Source: Doris montereyensis (taxonomy: Eukaryota > Mollusca > Gastropoda > Nudibranchia > Dorididae). From it: 64,000 bases of DNA. Positions 39,690 to 51,800 of the stretch are shown piece after piece. Each line of letters starts with the position of its first letter. The first letter of the stretch is position 1. The stretch lies in NCBI GenBank assembly GCA_037039925.1, contig JAXRKP010000211.1, positions 200,001-264,000 on the forward strand, read 5' to 3'. The position numbers and the translations under genes were made by a program. The notes beneath the pieces were generated by a model that saw nothing but the letters and a program-made list of their open reading frames with translations, had not been told where the DNA came from and made no database searches.

Positions 39690-42600
39690 AAAACTTTCCA
39701 CATTTCATGATAAGTTGTTTACTCCACCTCTGCCAGGGTATATGCCACGAATACTTTCTCTATATCTCTGTCCTTCGCCAGCCTCTTGAGGTCCGTTCAC
39801 ATGTTTATGTTTCTCTTCATGTCATTTTCAACTCATATTCTCCATATTGTTTGTCGTCTGTCCCTCTTTCTTGTTCCCTGTAGATTCCACTGAAGTGCCT
39901 GTCTTGGTGTGATTCGGTGTGTCCAATCCATCGCCATCTTCTTTTCTTATATCTTCTTAAGTTCTATCATTGTCCTTTGCTGAGATCTCTCTCAATATTT
40001 CTTTGTTGCGACTTGTGTCTGTCCACCTTATCCTGAAAAAGTGTCCTCAAGCATCCATTTATGAATGTCTGTAACAATTTGGTACCTGTTTGGGAAGCAT
40101 TCCCAGTTTCACATCCATAAAGGAGAACTGACTTGACGTTGGAGTTGACAATGCTAAGCTTGGTGGAATGGATATCTTTCTGTCTTGCCAGATCTTGTTG
40201 AGTAACTTGAAATTGAAATCCGTTCTCGCCTGCAGTGTCCTTGTTTTAATGTCCTCACCTGCACCTCCTTTCCCAGCAATGACACTTCCAAGATAAACAA
40301 AGGACTCAACCTCTTCTAGTGATTGGTCTTTCACGATAACTGCTTCATTGTTGGTCGAAAATACTTTAAGCACCTTTGATTTCCCAGGGTGGATTCGGAG
40401 ACCAAATGATTTTGATAGTTTGATCAGTTATGATGTATTTGTCTGCATCTGTAATGTGAGTGAGAGAATGGAGAAATATCATCGGCAAAATCCAGGTCAT
40501 CTGGTTGCCTCCATGGTGTCTACTGAATACCATTTCTTATTCCGTTTGTTGATTCCTTCATCAGCCAAAAATAACAAGTTAAACAAGAATGGTGACAGTA
40601 AGCATCTCTGTCTGACTCGTCTTGATGTCAAAACTATCACTTACCTGTCCCTCGTGTAGAACACTGCAACATGTCCCTTTATACATATTTCCAACAATAC
40701 TAACCAACTTCTGGGGTGTTCCGTAGTGTCTCGTGAGTTTCCAGAGTGTTTCTCAGTCGACACTGTCAAAAGCCTTCTCATCGATATATATAATCCTGAG
40801 TCGGCCGTTCTTTGTTCGCCAAAGACTTTGTTGCCAGGCCACCAAGAGTAACCACGTGTTGCAAGTATGTTCTAAATGATCCCAAAATCGTTTACATTGA
40901 GAATTTTTTCCCTATCAGTTTAATTATTGAAAAAAAAACTCCGTTTTTGAGTATAATTTCCCTTCACCTAAGCCGCCATTTTGAACATGGTTTTATGATT
41001 AAAATGTAGGAATAGTACCATTCACGCCTACCTGGCTAGCCTCAGTATCAAATATTGACCCGAACTAATGATCGTATTTGATATCACCCGGAGTGTAACG
41101 TGCTTATAGTCAATAAAGTTAACTATCAGAGGCGAATTCCGCTCTATAAATTGCTCAAGAATAATCATCAGAGACGCAATTTGGTCAGTGCAAGAATATT
41201 TTTCCCCATAATCCAGCGCGTTCGTCTCCAAGTTTGTCAGTTACAGCTGTATTTATTCGATTCAGGATGATTTTATTAAACGCTTTTCCTGGAATGGAAA
41301 GTAGAGTGATTTCTCTATAGTTGGTACAGTTACTGATGTCTCCTATCTTTGGAAGCTTCACAAAATGTCCTGCTTTCCAGTCAGTAGGAAACTGTTCGTC
41401 ATTCCAAATCTTGGCAAATAAGGCATGTAGCACATCACATCCGCTGCTGTCAAGATGTCTGCTTTCAGAGCTTCGGGGTATGAAATCCGGTCCAGCCGCC
41501 TTTCAAGAATTAAGTTGTTTTATTGCCTCCACTGTTTCCGTCTTGGTTGGATTGGTACAACTTATGGGTAGGTCGCTTTGAGAAGTTTTTTCAAAGTGTT
41601 TTGTCCATTTCATCATCTGTGCATCTTTCTCAAAGAAAGTATTTTCATTTTCATTCTTGACGGGTATATTAACTATTCCTTGCTTACCTGATGAGACGTT
41701 TGGTGTTTGATAAAGAGTCCCTCTCTTGCTGCTTTTTCTGCATTCTCTGCAAGTTGATTGATATATTTTCTTTGTCTTTCTTGATCAACTTATTTACTTC
41801 CTTTGCTGCTCTGGAGTACTCTGCCCGTACCGTGTCTCTTGCTGCTCTTGTTCTTCCTCCATTCACTGCTGCCACCTTCAATCTTCTTACATTTATCAAA
41901 TCCAATATTGGTCCAATTACTTTGCTGGTAGCTCACTTCTTTAAGGATATTTTTGCAGGCTGATGTGAAGATTTTCCGGATTTGCCCCACTGTACTTTCA
42001 TATCCTTTTCAACATGGTCTGTCAAGGGTTGGAACCTGTTCTTTGTTCAAGCTGAACTCGTCCCTTTTCTTCACTGACTGCAATAGATTCACCTCAACCC
42101 CATTCGCTTGATATTCGTCCTGCTTGTTTAGCTCTTCATGCGTATCTTTAACGTCGCTAGCAGGAGATGACAATCTGATCCTACATCAGCACTCCTGAGT
42201 ACTCTGACATCTTCCAGGGATCTTCTAAACTTTCCAAAGACGCGAAAGTGGTCAACCTGATTCTCAGTAAATCCATCTGCGGATACCCAAGTGGCTTTGT
42301 GTGTTTTATTTTGGGGGAAATGTGCATCCAACGATTAAGCTGTTGAAAAGACACATGTTTGCAAATGCTTCACCATTATTGTTCAACTCTTCAAGAAAAT
42401 GAGCTCCCATAATGTCGTCGTAACCTGTGTTGTTGGCACCCATCTTAACGTTTGCAGCTCCCATGACTCTATTTACATCTTTCTTTTGACAGATTCTCTA
42501 TTATGTTTTGCAGATAGCTGTAGAAGTAGAAGGCATCCTTAATGTTGTCTGCTGCATCATTTGTGGGCGGTAGATTTGGATGATATTCATATTCACTCTC

Positions 42601-43160
42601 TTGTTCCTTGTTGTGAATGATACCATGATTATTCTTTAGGTGTGTTCTTCCCAACCTCTGAGTGTCCCAACTGCTTTTCTGCTTACAATGATTGCTACAC
42701 CTTCTATATGTAATCCGTTATCTTCATTTCCAGAATAAAGAATAAGTTCTGTCCTGCGGCGTCTCTGTCGGGATTTCCTCCAGTGGGTTTTGCTGATCCC
42801 AAGTATGTGCAAATTGTTCCTCTACATTTCCTTGATTACCTTTGCAGTTTTTATCCCGCCTCATACATGGTGCGAAGATTCCATGACGCAGTTCGGACAG
42901 ATTTGTTTAATGGAGGATGAGTTTGGTCAGAGGGTCTTTTCAGCTTTGTCCAATCCATAATTCGATCTCTAAAAGAAGCTCTTGCATCTCCTAAGGGATT
43001 TGAAAGACTTCTGTCTGTTCGTGTTTATGTAACCAATATGGTTTTGACAAGGTAAAATGTTTAACCAAACTGGATGGCCAGGTGAATCTTTTCGGGAGCC
43101 TCCACCCGAAAGGCCATTTAGTCGCCTTTTATGACATGCAGGGTCACGTTGTGGAGGTGG
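39690..43160 (-). mobile_element. RTE-like non-LTR retrotransposon, degenerate, nearly full length
   Basis: Read on the minus strand, the element starts near 43,160 and ends near 39,690. An AP-endonuclease start TASWNLRTMYEAG lies at about 42,860-42,900. The endonuclease end follows at about 42,330-42,130 with TFPQNKTHKATWVSADGFTE, VDHFRVFGKFRRSLEDV and ADVGSDCH. A basic linker (about 41,900-41,690) precedes the reverse transcriptase: WKAGHFVKLPKIGDISNCTN and REITLLSIPGKAFNKIILNR (about 41,390-41,240), CTDQIASL...FIDY, a LDFADDIS catalytic motif near 40,480, and VESFVYLGSVIAGKGG near 40,300. RWRWIGHT near 39,930 and VAYTLAEVE at 39,740 mark the C-terminus. Stops and frameshifts break every domain, so it is dead. 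A second repeat interrupts it at about 40,835-41,135. Clade placement (RTE rather than CR1) rests on motif style only. Confidence 0.85.
40835..41135. mobile_element. Nested short non-autonomous element inside the LINE reverse transcriptase
   Basis: The reverse transcriptase reading is interrupted between the FIDY motif and the SVDRE-like motif by about 300 bp without coding character. A related sequence occurs at about 32,560-32,860. Shared blocks include CCGCCATTTT, a GGAATA..TTCACGCCTA-type segment, TTGATATCA and a GTAACGTGCT/ATAACATGCT block. Two diverged copies, one inside another element, identify a mobile repeat. Ends and target duplications are not clear. Confidence 0.55.
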
Positions 43161-43334
43161 GGTAGATTCTTTGCAACACCTTTACCCACAGGATGGTGTT
43201 AAATCCTAGAATTTGTATAATTTGTACACCTTTATTGTATATTATTTTACATTATGATACTTCCCTTCATCTATTCTCTCTCATTTCTTGTCTTAGTTTT
43301 TAATAGTTTCTTCATATACACATAGCCCCCCCAC

Positions 43335-44087
<753 letters not shown>

Positions 44088-44292
44088 CTAACAAAAATAT
44101 CAATAAAGTGGGAAACAGAAACATTATCATCATTAGTGACTGGAATTTACTTCATAACAAAGATATATAGATGGCATAGATAAGAAGATAAGCACATAAA
44201 TAATTCCAAAGTATTACAAAGAATGGGAGGGGGAGGGGCATATGCATGCTTTTGCTCTTTATAACATAATAGAGGAGATAACAGAGAAGAGA

Positions 44293-44395
<103 letters not shown>

Positions 44396-44487
44396 TTAGG
44401 AAGCTACGAGATAAATGTTTTCAAAGAGGACGATTAGATTAGACCCTTATCTCGTTTCAGAATCATTATTCATTTTACCCTTTAGTG

Positions 44488-45725
44488 CAGACATATCCAA
44501 CGTCCGGCTCGCGGGCCATGTGCGGTCCTCTTTTTAAATTTCCCCCTTTATAAAATCAATTTCATTGATCATGGGACCCGACAGCACTGTTGACCACAGT
44601 ATAAAATATACGCGTACAAAAGAGCTATTGTATAATATTTCACCACAAGATGGCAGTAGACCTGTGTGGCCGCACTTTCGCCATGTGACACGTGTGTGAA
44701 CCTTTCTAGTCCATTTCTAAAGGGGTCTGCACTGCACGCAGAACTCCCAACTCTCATGGGAAATAAATCGGACAATTCTTGGAGAAAGAAGCAAAAAAAC
44801 CCCCCCAAAAACAACAAACGATGCCAGAACTATCCGATCCTTTTAGGCTGGCTTATTTGAGATTTTTAGTTGGCATAACACAACATCTGAACATGCTGAA
44901 CACGAGATTTCAGAGGCAAAAGGGGTAATCCAACTGTATTTTCACACCAAATCCTCTGGGACCAAACTGCAACTTTTCCAAAGGCACCTGTCACAGCGAC
45001 AGCCCCTACCACACATTTCTCATTGCTGCAGGAAACAATGACCAGTTTTCCAGAGAACAATATGCAAAGGAGAAATATGGCAGATATTTCTCATCTCTGG
45101 CTGAGTGGTGTCAACGGCATTTTCAGGATTTTTGAAATTATTGATAAGGAGATAACGTTTTTTTCTTTCCGTAGTCCGTGGACCCTGATAATGCTCCAGA
45201 CCACATGCAGTTGGAGCTCATTGAGCTGCAGTGTGAAGTCCAGCGCCGTTCGGCAACAGCTCCCCCCTGTCACCTTTTACCGCCAGTTGAATAAAGGCAT
45301 ATTCCAAAATATTCAAACACCTGCTAAGAAAGTGCTGAGCTCGACATACCTAAGATTATTTGGCTCGACATACCTAAGATTATTTGGCTCGACATACCTA
45401 AGATTATTTGGCTCGACATATCTAAGATTATTTGGCTCGACATACCTAAGATTATTTGGCTCGACATACCCAAGATTATTTGGCTCGACATACCCAAGAT
45501 TATTTGGCTCGACATACCCAAGATTATTTGGCTCGACATACCCAAGATTATTTGGCTCGACATACCCAGGATTATTTGGCTCGACATACCCAAGATTATT
45601 TGGCTCGACATACCCAGGATTATTTGGCTCGACATACCCAAGAACTGCGTGAGGACAAGACTAAGTGACCCTCATCTACGTCACATCTTGCATATCAAAA
45701 TCACTGCATTTGAGCCAGACCTAGC
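44488..45725 (+). mobile_element. Decayed hAT (ZBED5/FAM200-type) transposon remnant
   Basis: The left end at 44,488 reads CAGACATATCCAACGTCCGG and continues with GGGCCATGTGCGG, typical of hAT terminal repeats of the ZBED5 type. Plus-strand frames then give QHLNMLNTRFQ (about 44,880), EWCQRHFQDF (about 45,100-45,130) and DPDNAPDHMQLELIELQC (about 45,180-45,235). VTFYRQLNKG and the C-terminal dimerisation motif LFGSTY follow at 45,340 onward, then TRLSDPHLRHILHI (about 45,655-45,705). Frames change several times and stops intervene, so it is inactive. The LFGSTY motif is expanded into a minisatellite. No BED finger was recognised in the left part. Confidence 0.75.
45338..45643 (+). repeat. 24-bp minisatellite derived from the hAT LFGSTY motif
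   Basis: About 13 copies of the unit GGCTCGACATACCTAAGATT+ATTT, each eight codons reading RLFGSTYL or RLFGSTYP. The variant positions are C/T and A/G. The array is open through its length and replaces the residues that normally follow LFGSTY (CEQTF). Transposase-like sequence is found on both sides. Confidence 0.9.
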
Positions 45726-45805
45726 CTTTTTACTGCAGTCCTTATTTCAGTGTTACCCTTCACATTAATGTAGGACAATTATTTATTTAGTCTTATCAGG
45801 CGAAT

Positions 45806-46262
45806 TCAATTTGATTTTAAAGTGATGTGCTTAATAATTTTGTTTTTATAGTCTTCAGTGATATTGTTGAGTTTTATTTCAGTTGTCAACCCATCCCACA
45901 GCCTTACTGTGCGAGGGTAAAATACGTGCAGGTGACAATCGATGTTTGAAGATAGAACCATGTATGTTTGACAGCCTGATCTGGTTGTTCGTTTACATGT
46001 ATTAAGTTTAAGCTGATCTAATGGAATAAACAGCTGGCCATTTATAGCCTTAAAGAAAATTAAAATTTTATTTCTGTCTCTATGTTCTTCTAAAGGTACC
46101 CATTGCAATTGGTTCGTATTAGTTTTGGTGTATGTATAATTATTAGTTACAAAGCGGGCTTCACTCTTTTGCACTTTCTCTTTTTCTTATAAGTAGGTCT
46201 GTTGTGGGTCCAAGGCAAAGCTACCATAATCTAACACTAGTTCTACTGAAGCCTTGTAGCAC
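45806..46262 (-). mobile_element. 5'-truncated CR1/Jockey-like LINE, reverse transcriptase C-terminal end
   Basis: On the minus strand, YKASVELVLDYGSFALDP (about 46,260-46,205) is followed after a frame change by KSEARFVTNNYTYT, LQWVPLEEHRDRNKILIFFK and AINGQLFIPLDQLKL, ending near FYPRTVRLWDGL (about 45,890). This order (LEYAS..WDP, ARFV, W.PLE.RR, NG...P, FFPRT..W..L) is the usual C-terminus of CR1/Jockey-group reverse transcriptases. About 120 codons are open; the rest of the element is absent. Confidence 0.8.
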
Positions 46263-46775
46263 TTCTATTTGTGGGAATTCGCAGTCTCTTTATTTTGCGC
46301 TTAATTGAAGCGAAAATTAAATGAAGAAATCACTTGACGGAAAATGGAAAAAAACCCAGCACAAAACAAGCAATATTTCATGATGAAATTCAAAACATTG
46401 CGCGCTGAAATATATGTTAATATTGTGCTTTGAAGTCTGTGGGCAGGACAAAGGTACGTAACTATATATGGCACTGCGTACACCTTTTAACTACTCCCGG
46501 TATCTTTACTATTAACATCATCACTACTAATAACAGCTTGACCACTAGACCTATCAAAATCTTGACTTCTAGATTTCCTAACATCTTTACTACAATCTAC
46601 ACATGTACTAACATCTTGACCACAATTAACGAACAACTCGACTACTAGGCACTAGGTATACTGACAAATAACATCTTGATCAGGCCTACTACTAACATAC
46701 ACGAAATCACGTCTTACTTTGAGCCAACCATTCATCAAGTTACGAAAAGGCCTAGTGTCAGAAAGCAGCTTTATG

Positions 46776-46931
46776 ATTGGCTAAATTCAATCTCTGCGGG
46801 TAGGTTGAATTTGGACTCGTGATTGGAGAGCTTTTTTCAGCCAAGTAGACCTAGATTAGTCTACAATAAATGAATTTAAACTCCTGACAATACTTAAAGT
46901 GACATAATAAATACTGGGACCTTTTGAAGAA
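46776..46931 (+). promoter_or_regulatory. TPX2: Proximal TPX2 upstream region with two inverted CCAAT boxes and a CHR-like site
   Basis: ATTGG (inverted CCAAT) occurs at 46,776-46,780 and 46,822-46,826, 46 bp apart. TTTGAA, the classical cell-cycle homology region sequence, lies at 46,923-46,928, a few bases before the ATG. In vertebrates G2/M genes are commonly driven by NF-Y on paired CCAAT boxes plus MuvB/DREAM on a CHR. The arrangement fits a mitotic gene, but these short motifs also occur by chance and the transcription start is not known. Confidence 0.35.
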
Positions 46932-47022
46932 ATGGAAGATCCGTTTGAATTTGATGTGCCAGACTTCGAACTAGCTGAAGGCGACACCAGCAATGACAAT
47001 GTCGACGAGTGGTTTGAAACGG
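46932..47022 (+). CDS. TPX2: TPX2 exon 1 (start codon, Aurora-A-binding segment)
   Basis: This ATG has G at -3 and G at +4, and the reading frame before it lacks a better start. The 30 codons read MEDPFEFDVPDFELAEGD followed by an acidic stretch and DEWFE. The donor GTGAGT starts at 47,023 and leaves phase 1. The F/Y-rich acidic stretch and the DxWFE motif correspond to the two parts of the TPX2 N-terminus that contact Aurora A in vertebrates. Confidence 0.85.
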
Positions 47023-47305
47023 GTGAGTCTTTTCTCTTTCAGATTACGAATTGACTGGATTGACTAGATCTAGTCTAGATTAGATCTAGAGTTCTAGATA
47101 ATCTATCTAGAATCTATAAGGCCTACTTACTAGAATTCTATTCGCTATTCGTCATAATGACGAATACCCCAGATCGAAAAAATGCCTTTGTAGTTGTTAT
47201 CGTAGGTATGACCGAACACATATATTATGGCAAATCGAGTCAGCCAGAGTAGGGGTTCAACTCTCTGAATTCTCGAGTATGTGCTCTTGATGATATGCAC
47301 ACACA

Positions 47306-47381
<76 letters not shown>

Positions 47382-47383
47382 GT

Positions 47384-47458
<75 letters not shown>

Positions 47459-48520
47459 GTCTGTTAATTAACCCTGGTACCTGTTTGTTGTAGCACTACG
47501 TAAGCTCTGCACCCGGGATTTCCCGTTCGCCTGCTACACACCTCTCAGTGCTATGAGGCATATATGCCGGTGGTGGGAAGGAAGGATGAATCAAGAGAGG
47601 CCTGAATATTCCTCCTCGTCTTTACCTTCTTACTGTCTTACGCTCATCCTCTTCTAATACTTTTTAAAATAGGAAAAAGGACACTTTCAGACTCATAAAG
47701 ATAAGCTTCGTCAAATATGCATCTGGACAGCTGTTTGAGTCTATTTCAAACAAGGGAGTGATTATTCGGACTCAGGTGCCCGATAGACAAAAATGGTTAT
47801 TCGGACCCGGCCTGCTGACTTCCGCTCCTGCGATCTCTACCCTGGGTCCCAATTGCCAAAAAATGGTTATTCGGACCAGGGTGCTGACCTCCACCCCCCT
47901 GCGATCTCGTGTCATGCGAGACGAGAATGCGCGCGATTTCATTTGGCGCGAGCCACCTACGCACCTACGTCCGTTCTCAGTTCTCAATTCACACTTCACT
48001 AGACGAGACGCATAGATCCAGATCGAAATCTTATATTCAGGCGCATATTTTTTCATACATCTCATCCTCTTCTAATACTTTTTTAAAATAGGAAAAGGAC
48101 ACTTTCAGACTCATAAAGATAACATTCAAAAATCTGGACAGCTGTTTGAGTCTATTTCAAACAAGAGGAGACTTTAACGATAGACAAAAATGTTATTGCC
48201 TGCTGTCTCTTCATTTAAGTCCCAATTGCAAAAAAGTTTTGTTAGGGTGTTCCACCCCTGCGATTTGTGTAAGATTTGGAATGCGCGTGTATCTTTGCCA
48301 CCCTACGCACCTACGTCCGTTCTCAGTTCTGGCATAGATCCAGATCGAAATCTTATATTCAGGCGCATATTTTTTTACATGATTTGCAATGCTCTATCTA
48401 CATTAAATGAATTGAGCTTTAACTTTAACTATGTATTGGTGTCTCTTCATTTAAGTCAAGTTTTGTTATGTTGCATGCATTTGTGTAAATTTGGTGCGTG
48501 TATCTTTGTGGCTCTTTTTC

Positions 48521-48605
<85 letters not shown>

Positions 48606-48834
48606 CTCTTTTCCTCTCTTGCTCTCATTTTTGTGAATTTTGTGTCTGCATATATGTTCTCTCTCTCTCTCTCATTTTTCCTCCTCTTTCTCTTGCTCTC
48701 TCTGTCCTATAGTTCCTAACGATATCTTCTTTTTCCTCCTCTCCTCTCTCCATCCTTGAAAAGAATGTACAAGGGATCTCTTTCTTCTTTTTCCTCCTCC
48801 TGGCTCTCTCTCTTTGTCCTCTTCCTTGCTCTCT

Positions 48835-48882
<48 letters not shown>

Positions 48883-51800
48883 CCTCCTCTTTCTCTTGCC
48901 CTCTCTGTCCTATTCCTAACGATATCTTCTTTTTCCTCCTCTTTCCATCCTTGAAAAGAAGAATGTACAAGAGATTGAGAAATACGAGATAGTAGATAAG
49001 TAAGAGTGCATAAAATACTATAAAGATAGTATTATGATTGCTGAGACTGATCCAAAGAGAAACAATTGTCTAACAACTAACACTAACACTATTTGGCATG
49101 ATAAATTGAAACCATGTGACCAGTCATGTCACTTGGAATACATGGAAACAGGCGGGATCACAATTCTTTATTAGTGCCGAGTTCCATAGCACAACCACCA
49201 AGGGTTAATCTCAGGGTCAGGGATAGTGAGAGAGTGTGCTTGACTATGGGAGTCCTCCCAATTTAATGCTGGGGCTTGGTTTTTGTAGTGCATATAAACA
49301 AATGTAGGTAGACTAGTAGAGTGGTTACTTTCAGTTGCAGTAGTAGTCTTTCGTAAATGAATGCAACTTTTGGGTCAGGGTGACACAGTGACGGTATTAG
49401 ACTGAAACAGCAGATTGTGCGACATGAGACAGACATTTAATTTGACATATCGAGACTGAGATATCGGACAGTTTGATATCGACCATTCAACTAGCATCGG
49501 CTGTTCAAGACACTGTTGGAATTGAGAAATTTTAAGTTGGTTATGTAGAATTTTTTGTAAGCATGCAACTCAGTTATAATCAATCTAATTTGCTTAGATA
49601 GATAACCCCCCCCCACCCCAATTGATTTATAATGCACTATATTGATCTTCTGATTTATGCATAAGTTATATTAAATTTGTTTTTCTATGAATGTTTTATT
49701 TTCAGTCCATGATAGGAAAAGGGGGAAGAATGACTCGCCTATCAGATTCTGGAAAAGGTATTTAATTTATACAGTAGTGTTCAAAAGAACGAATCACTTA
49801 ACATCAGTCTATCTACCAAGATGCTATCTCAGGAAACAAATATGTCCTATTTAACTTGGCTCCATAGATTTCAAATATAAAGATACAGCTGTAAAGATGG
49901 ATTTATAGTCAGTATCCCTGCACAAGAGCAGGCTCACCAACTGTACATCATTTATGCCCCATCAGACCATTTCATTTGAAGTCCTTCTCAACTGCTTTTT
50001 GTACTAAGACTCAGGCAAGATCTTTCTCTACCTATAGCTGGGTACTCATTCACACCTGAGTCAAGTGAGGAAGTTAGAGTGAGGTACCTTTCATAAGAGT
50101 ACAACGTTGTGATAAAAACCCCCACTTGTGCCAACTGTGGGGCTCGAACCAGTGTGTGTCGTGACTACCAGCTCACAGCACTACGGTTCAGCTGCAACGC
50201 CTCTATAATAATATAAAGGCATTTCAATTAAACCAGACAGGTAGATGATCATGTCATGCCTCTCAGCTGTAATAAATAGGTGCTGATAACAAATTCTCTC
50301 TCTACCTGCCAGACGACAAGGTGCCAATTTTATCCACCTCGACCTAGCAAACAATAGTTATCGTCCAGCATAGAGATTGTTAAAAAGTGAATCTTATTCT
50401 ACCTGCCAGGCAGCACAACATCACAATACACTGTATTTTTTGTAGGCAAAACGAACTTGGCCTAAATTCATTATATCTCAACATATATGTTACATACATA
50501 TAATCAAGGTTAATTGCAGTCAATCGAATCAAAGATCAATGCCCACCCAATGAGGTGAATGATGTAACTTTCTTTGACTTAGAAGTGGCCGGGAAATTTA
50601 ATTCAATCTTTGATGTGGGAGGGATATTTTGATACTTCCTACATTGAAGAATTACTGTGAGTAGTTAAAGATGCATTTTATCCTATTTTCCCCATCAGAA
50701 TGTCAGACAGAACTTGAAGCTCTATTGCTCAGCATACAAGGAACAGAATGAGGTTTGTATCCAATTATTTTTTCTTCTCATTTCTGAGTCTTAGATCTAC
50801 AATGCTTTCTTGTTGTATTGAACTCAACATGAATGTTTTTTTTTTCTTTGAGTAATTGATATTTATTAAATTATTATTAAATGTCTTTAAGTTATTATAT
50901 TCAGTGTAATAGATTTTTCTTTTTTAATTATCATGTCGAGGAGGCCACTTCAAAAAGCTTCAGTCCGACTTAGAGGCCAGTTCTTCTTTTGTCGGAAGAT
51001 GAAATGGTCTGTTAAATTTAATAAATGCAATAAATCGAAAATTCAAATGTAGATTCAGATTTCTTTCTATCTGAAACATGTCATTTAGATCTACATCATG
51101 TTATAGGCCTACAAAGTACTAAAATATCTAGCTGGTCCTCGCCAGTGTCAGGCTGTCTGATGTTGATGCTAGACACTCACCATATGAACAAGACAAAAGT
51201 GATATCTACAGTCCGCATTGGCATGCGGCATTTGCAGAGCAGTCACCGTCAGTGGAACATCTTGATCAGATCACAGGCACCACCATAACCGATGTTAACT
51301 TACTAAAAGCATGGATTCACTGAGAAAGGACTGATGATGGTCTGGATTAAAAACTGAATTGAATTGTTTTAGACCTTATTGTTTATTGTTTGATGCAATG
51401 GTTACTGATCAATAAAACTGAATAAGACCTTATTGTTTGATCAAATAAAAACTGAATTAGACCTTATTGTTTGATGCAATGGTTACCTAGTGTTGTGATC
51501 AATAAAAGCTGAATTAGACCTTATTGTTTGATGCAATGTTACCTTGTGTTGTGATACAAAAACTGAATTAGACCTTATTGTTTGTGATACCAATAGAAAC
51601 TGAATTAGTCCTTATTGTTTGATGCAATGCTTACCTTGTGTTGTGGGTCAATAGAAACTGAGAAGAGGAGGATTAAAATGAATTTCTAGCAGTATACAAA
51701 CACTTATTGTTTGATGCTTCGTTCTGTCTATTATTTCTTATTCACCCTCCTCACTTTTGTTTTGAATCTGAGTTCTAGGCCTGAAGGTCTAACTGAGAAA

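Noticed and set aside
50707..50752. Possible TPX2 exon between exons 2 and 3 (RQNLKLYCSAYKEQNE with AG and GTTTGT borders)
   Set aside because: It would leave phase 0 whereas exon 3 enters in phase 2, and exon 2 joins exon 3 perfectly without it. The earlier acceptor at 50,698 gives a stop in the required frame.
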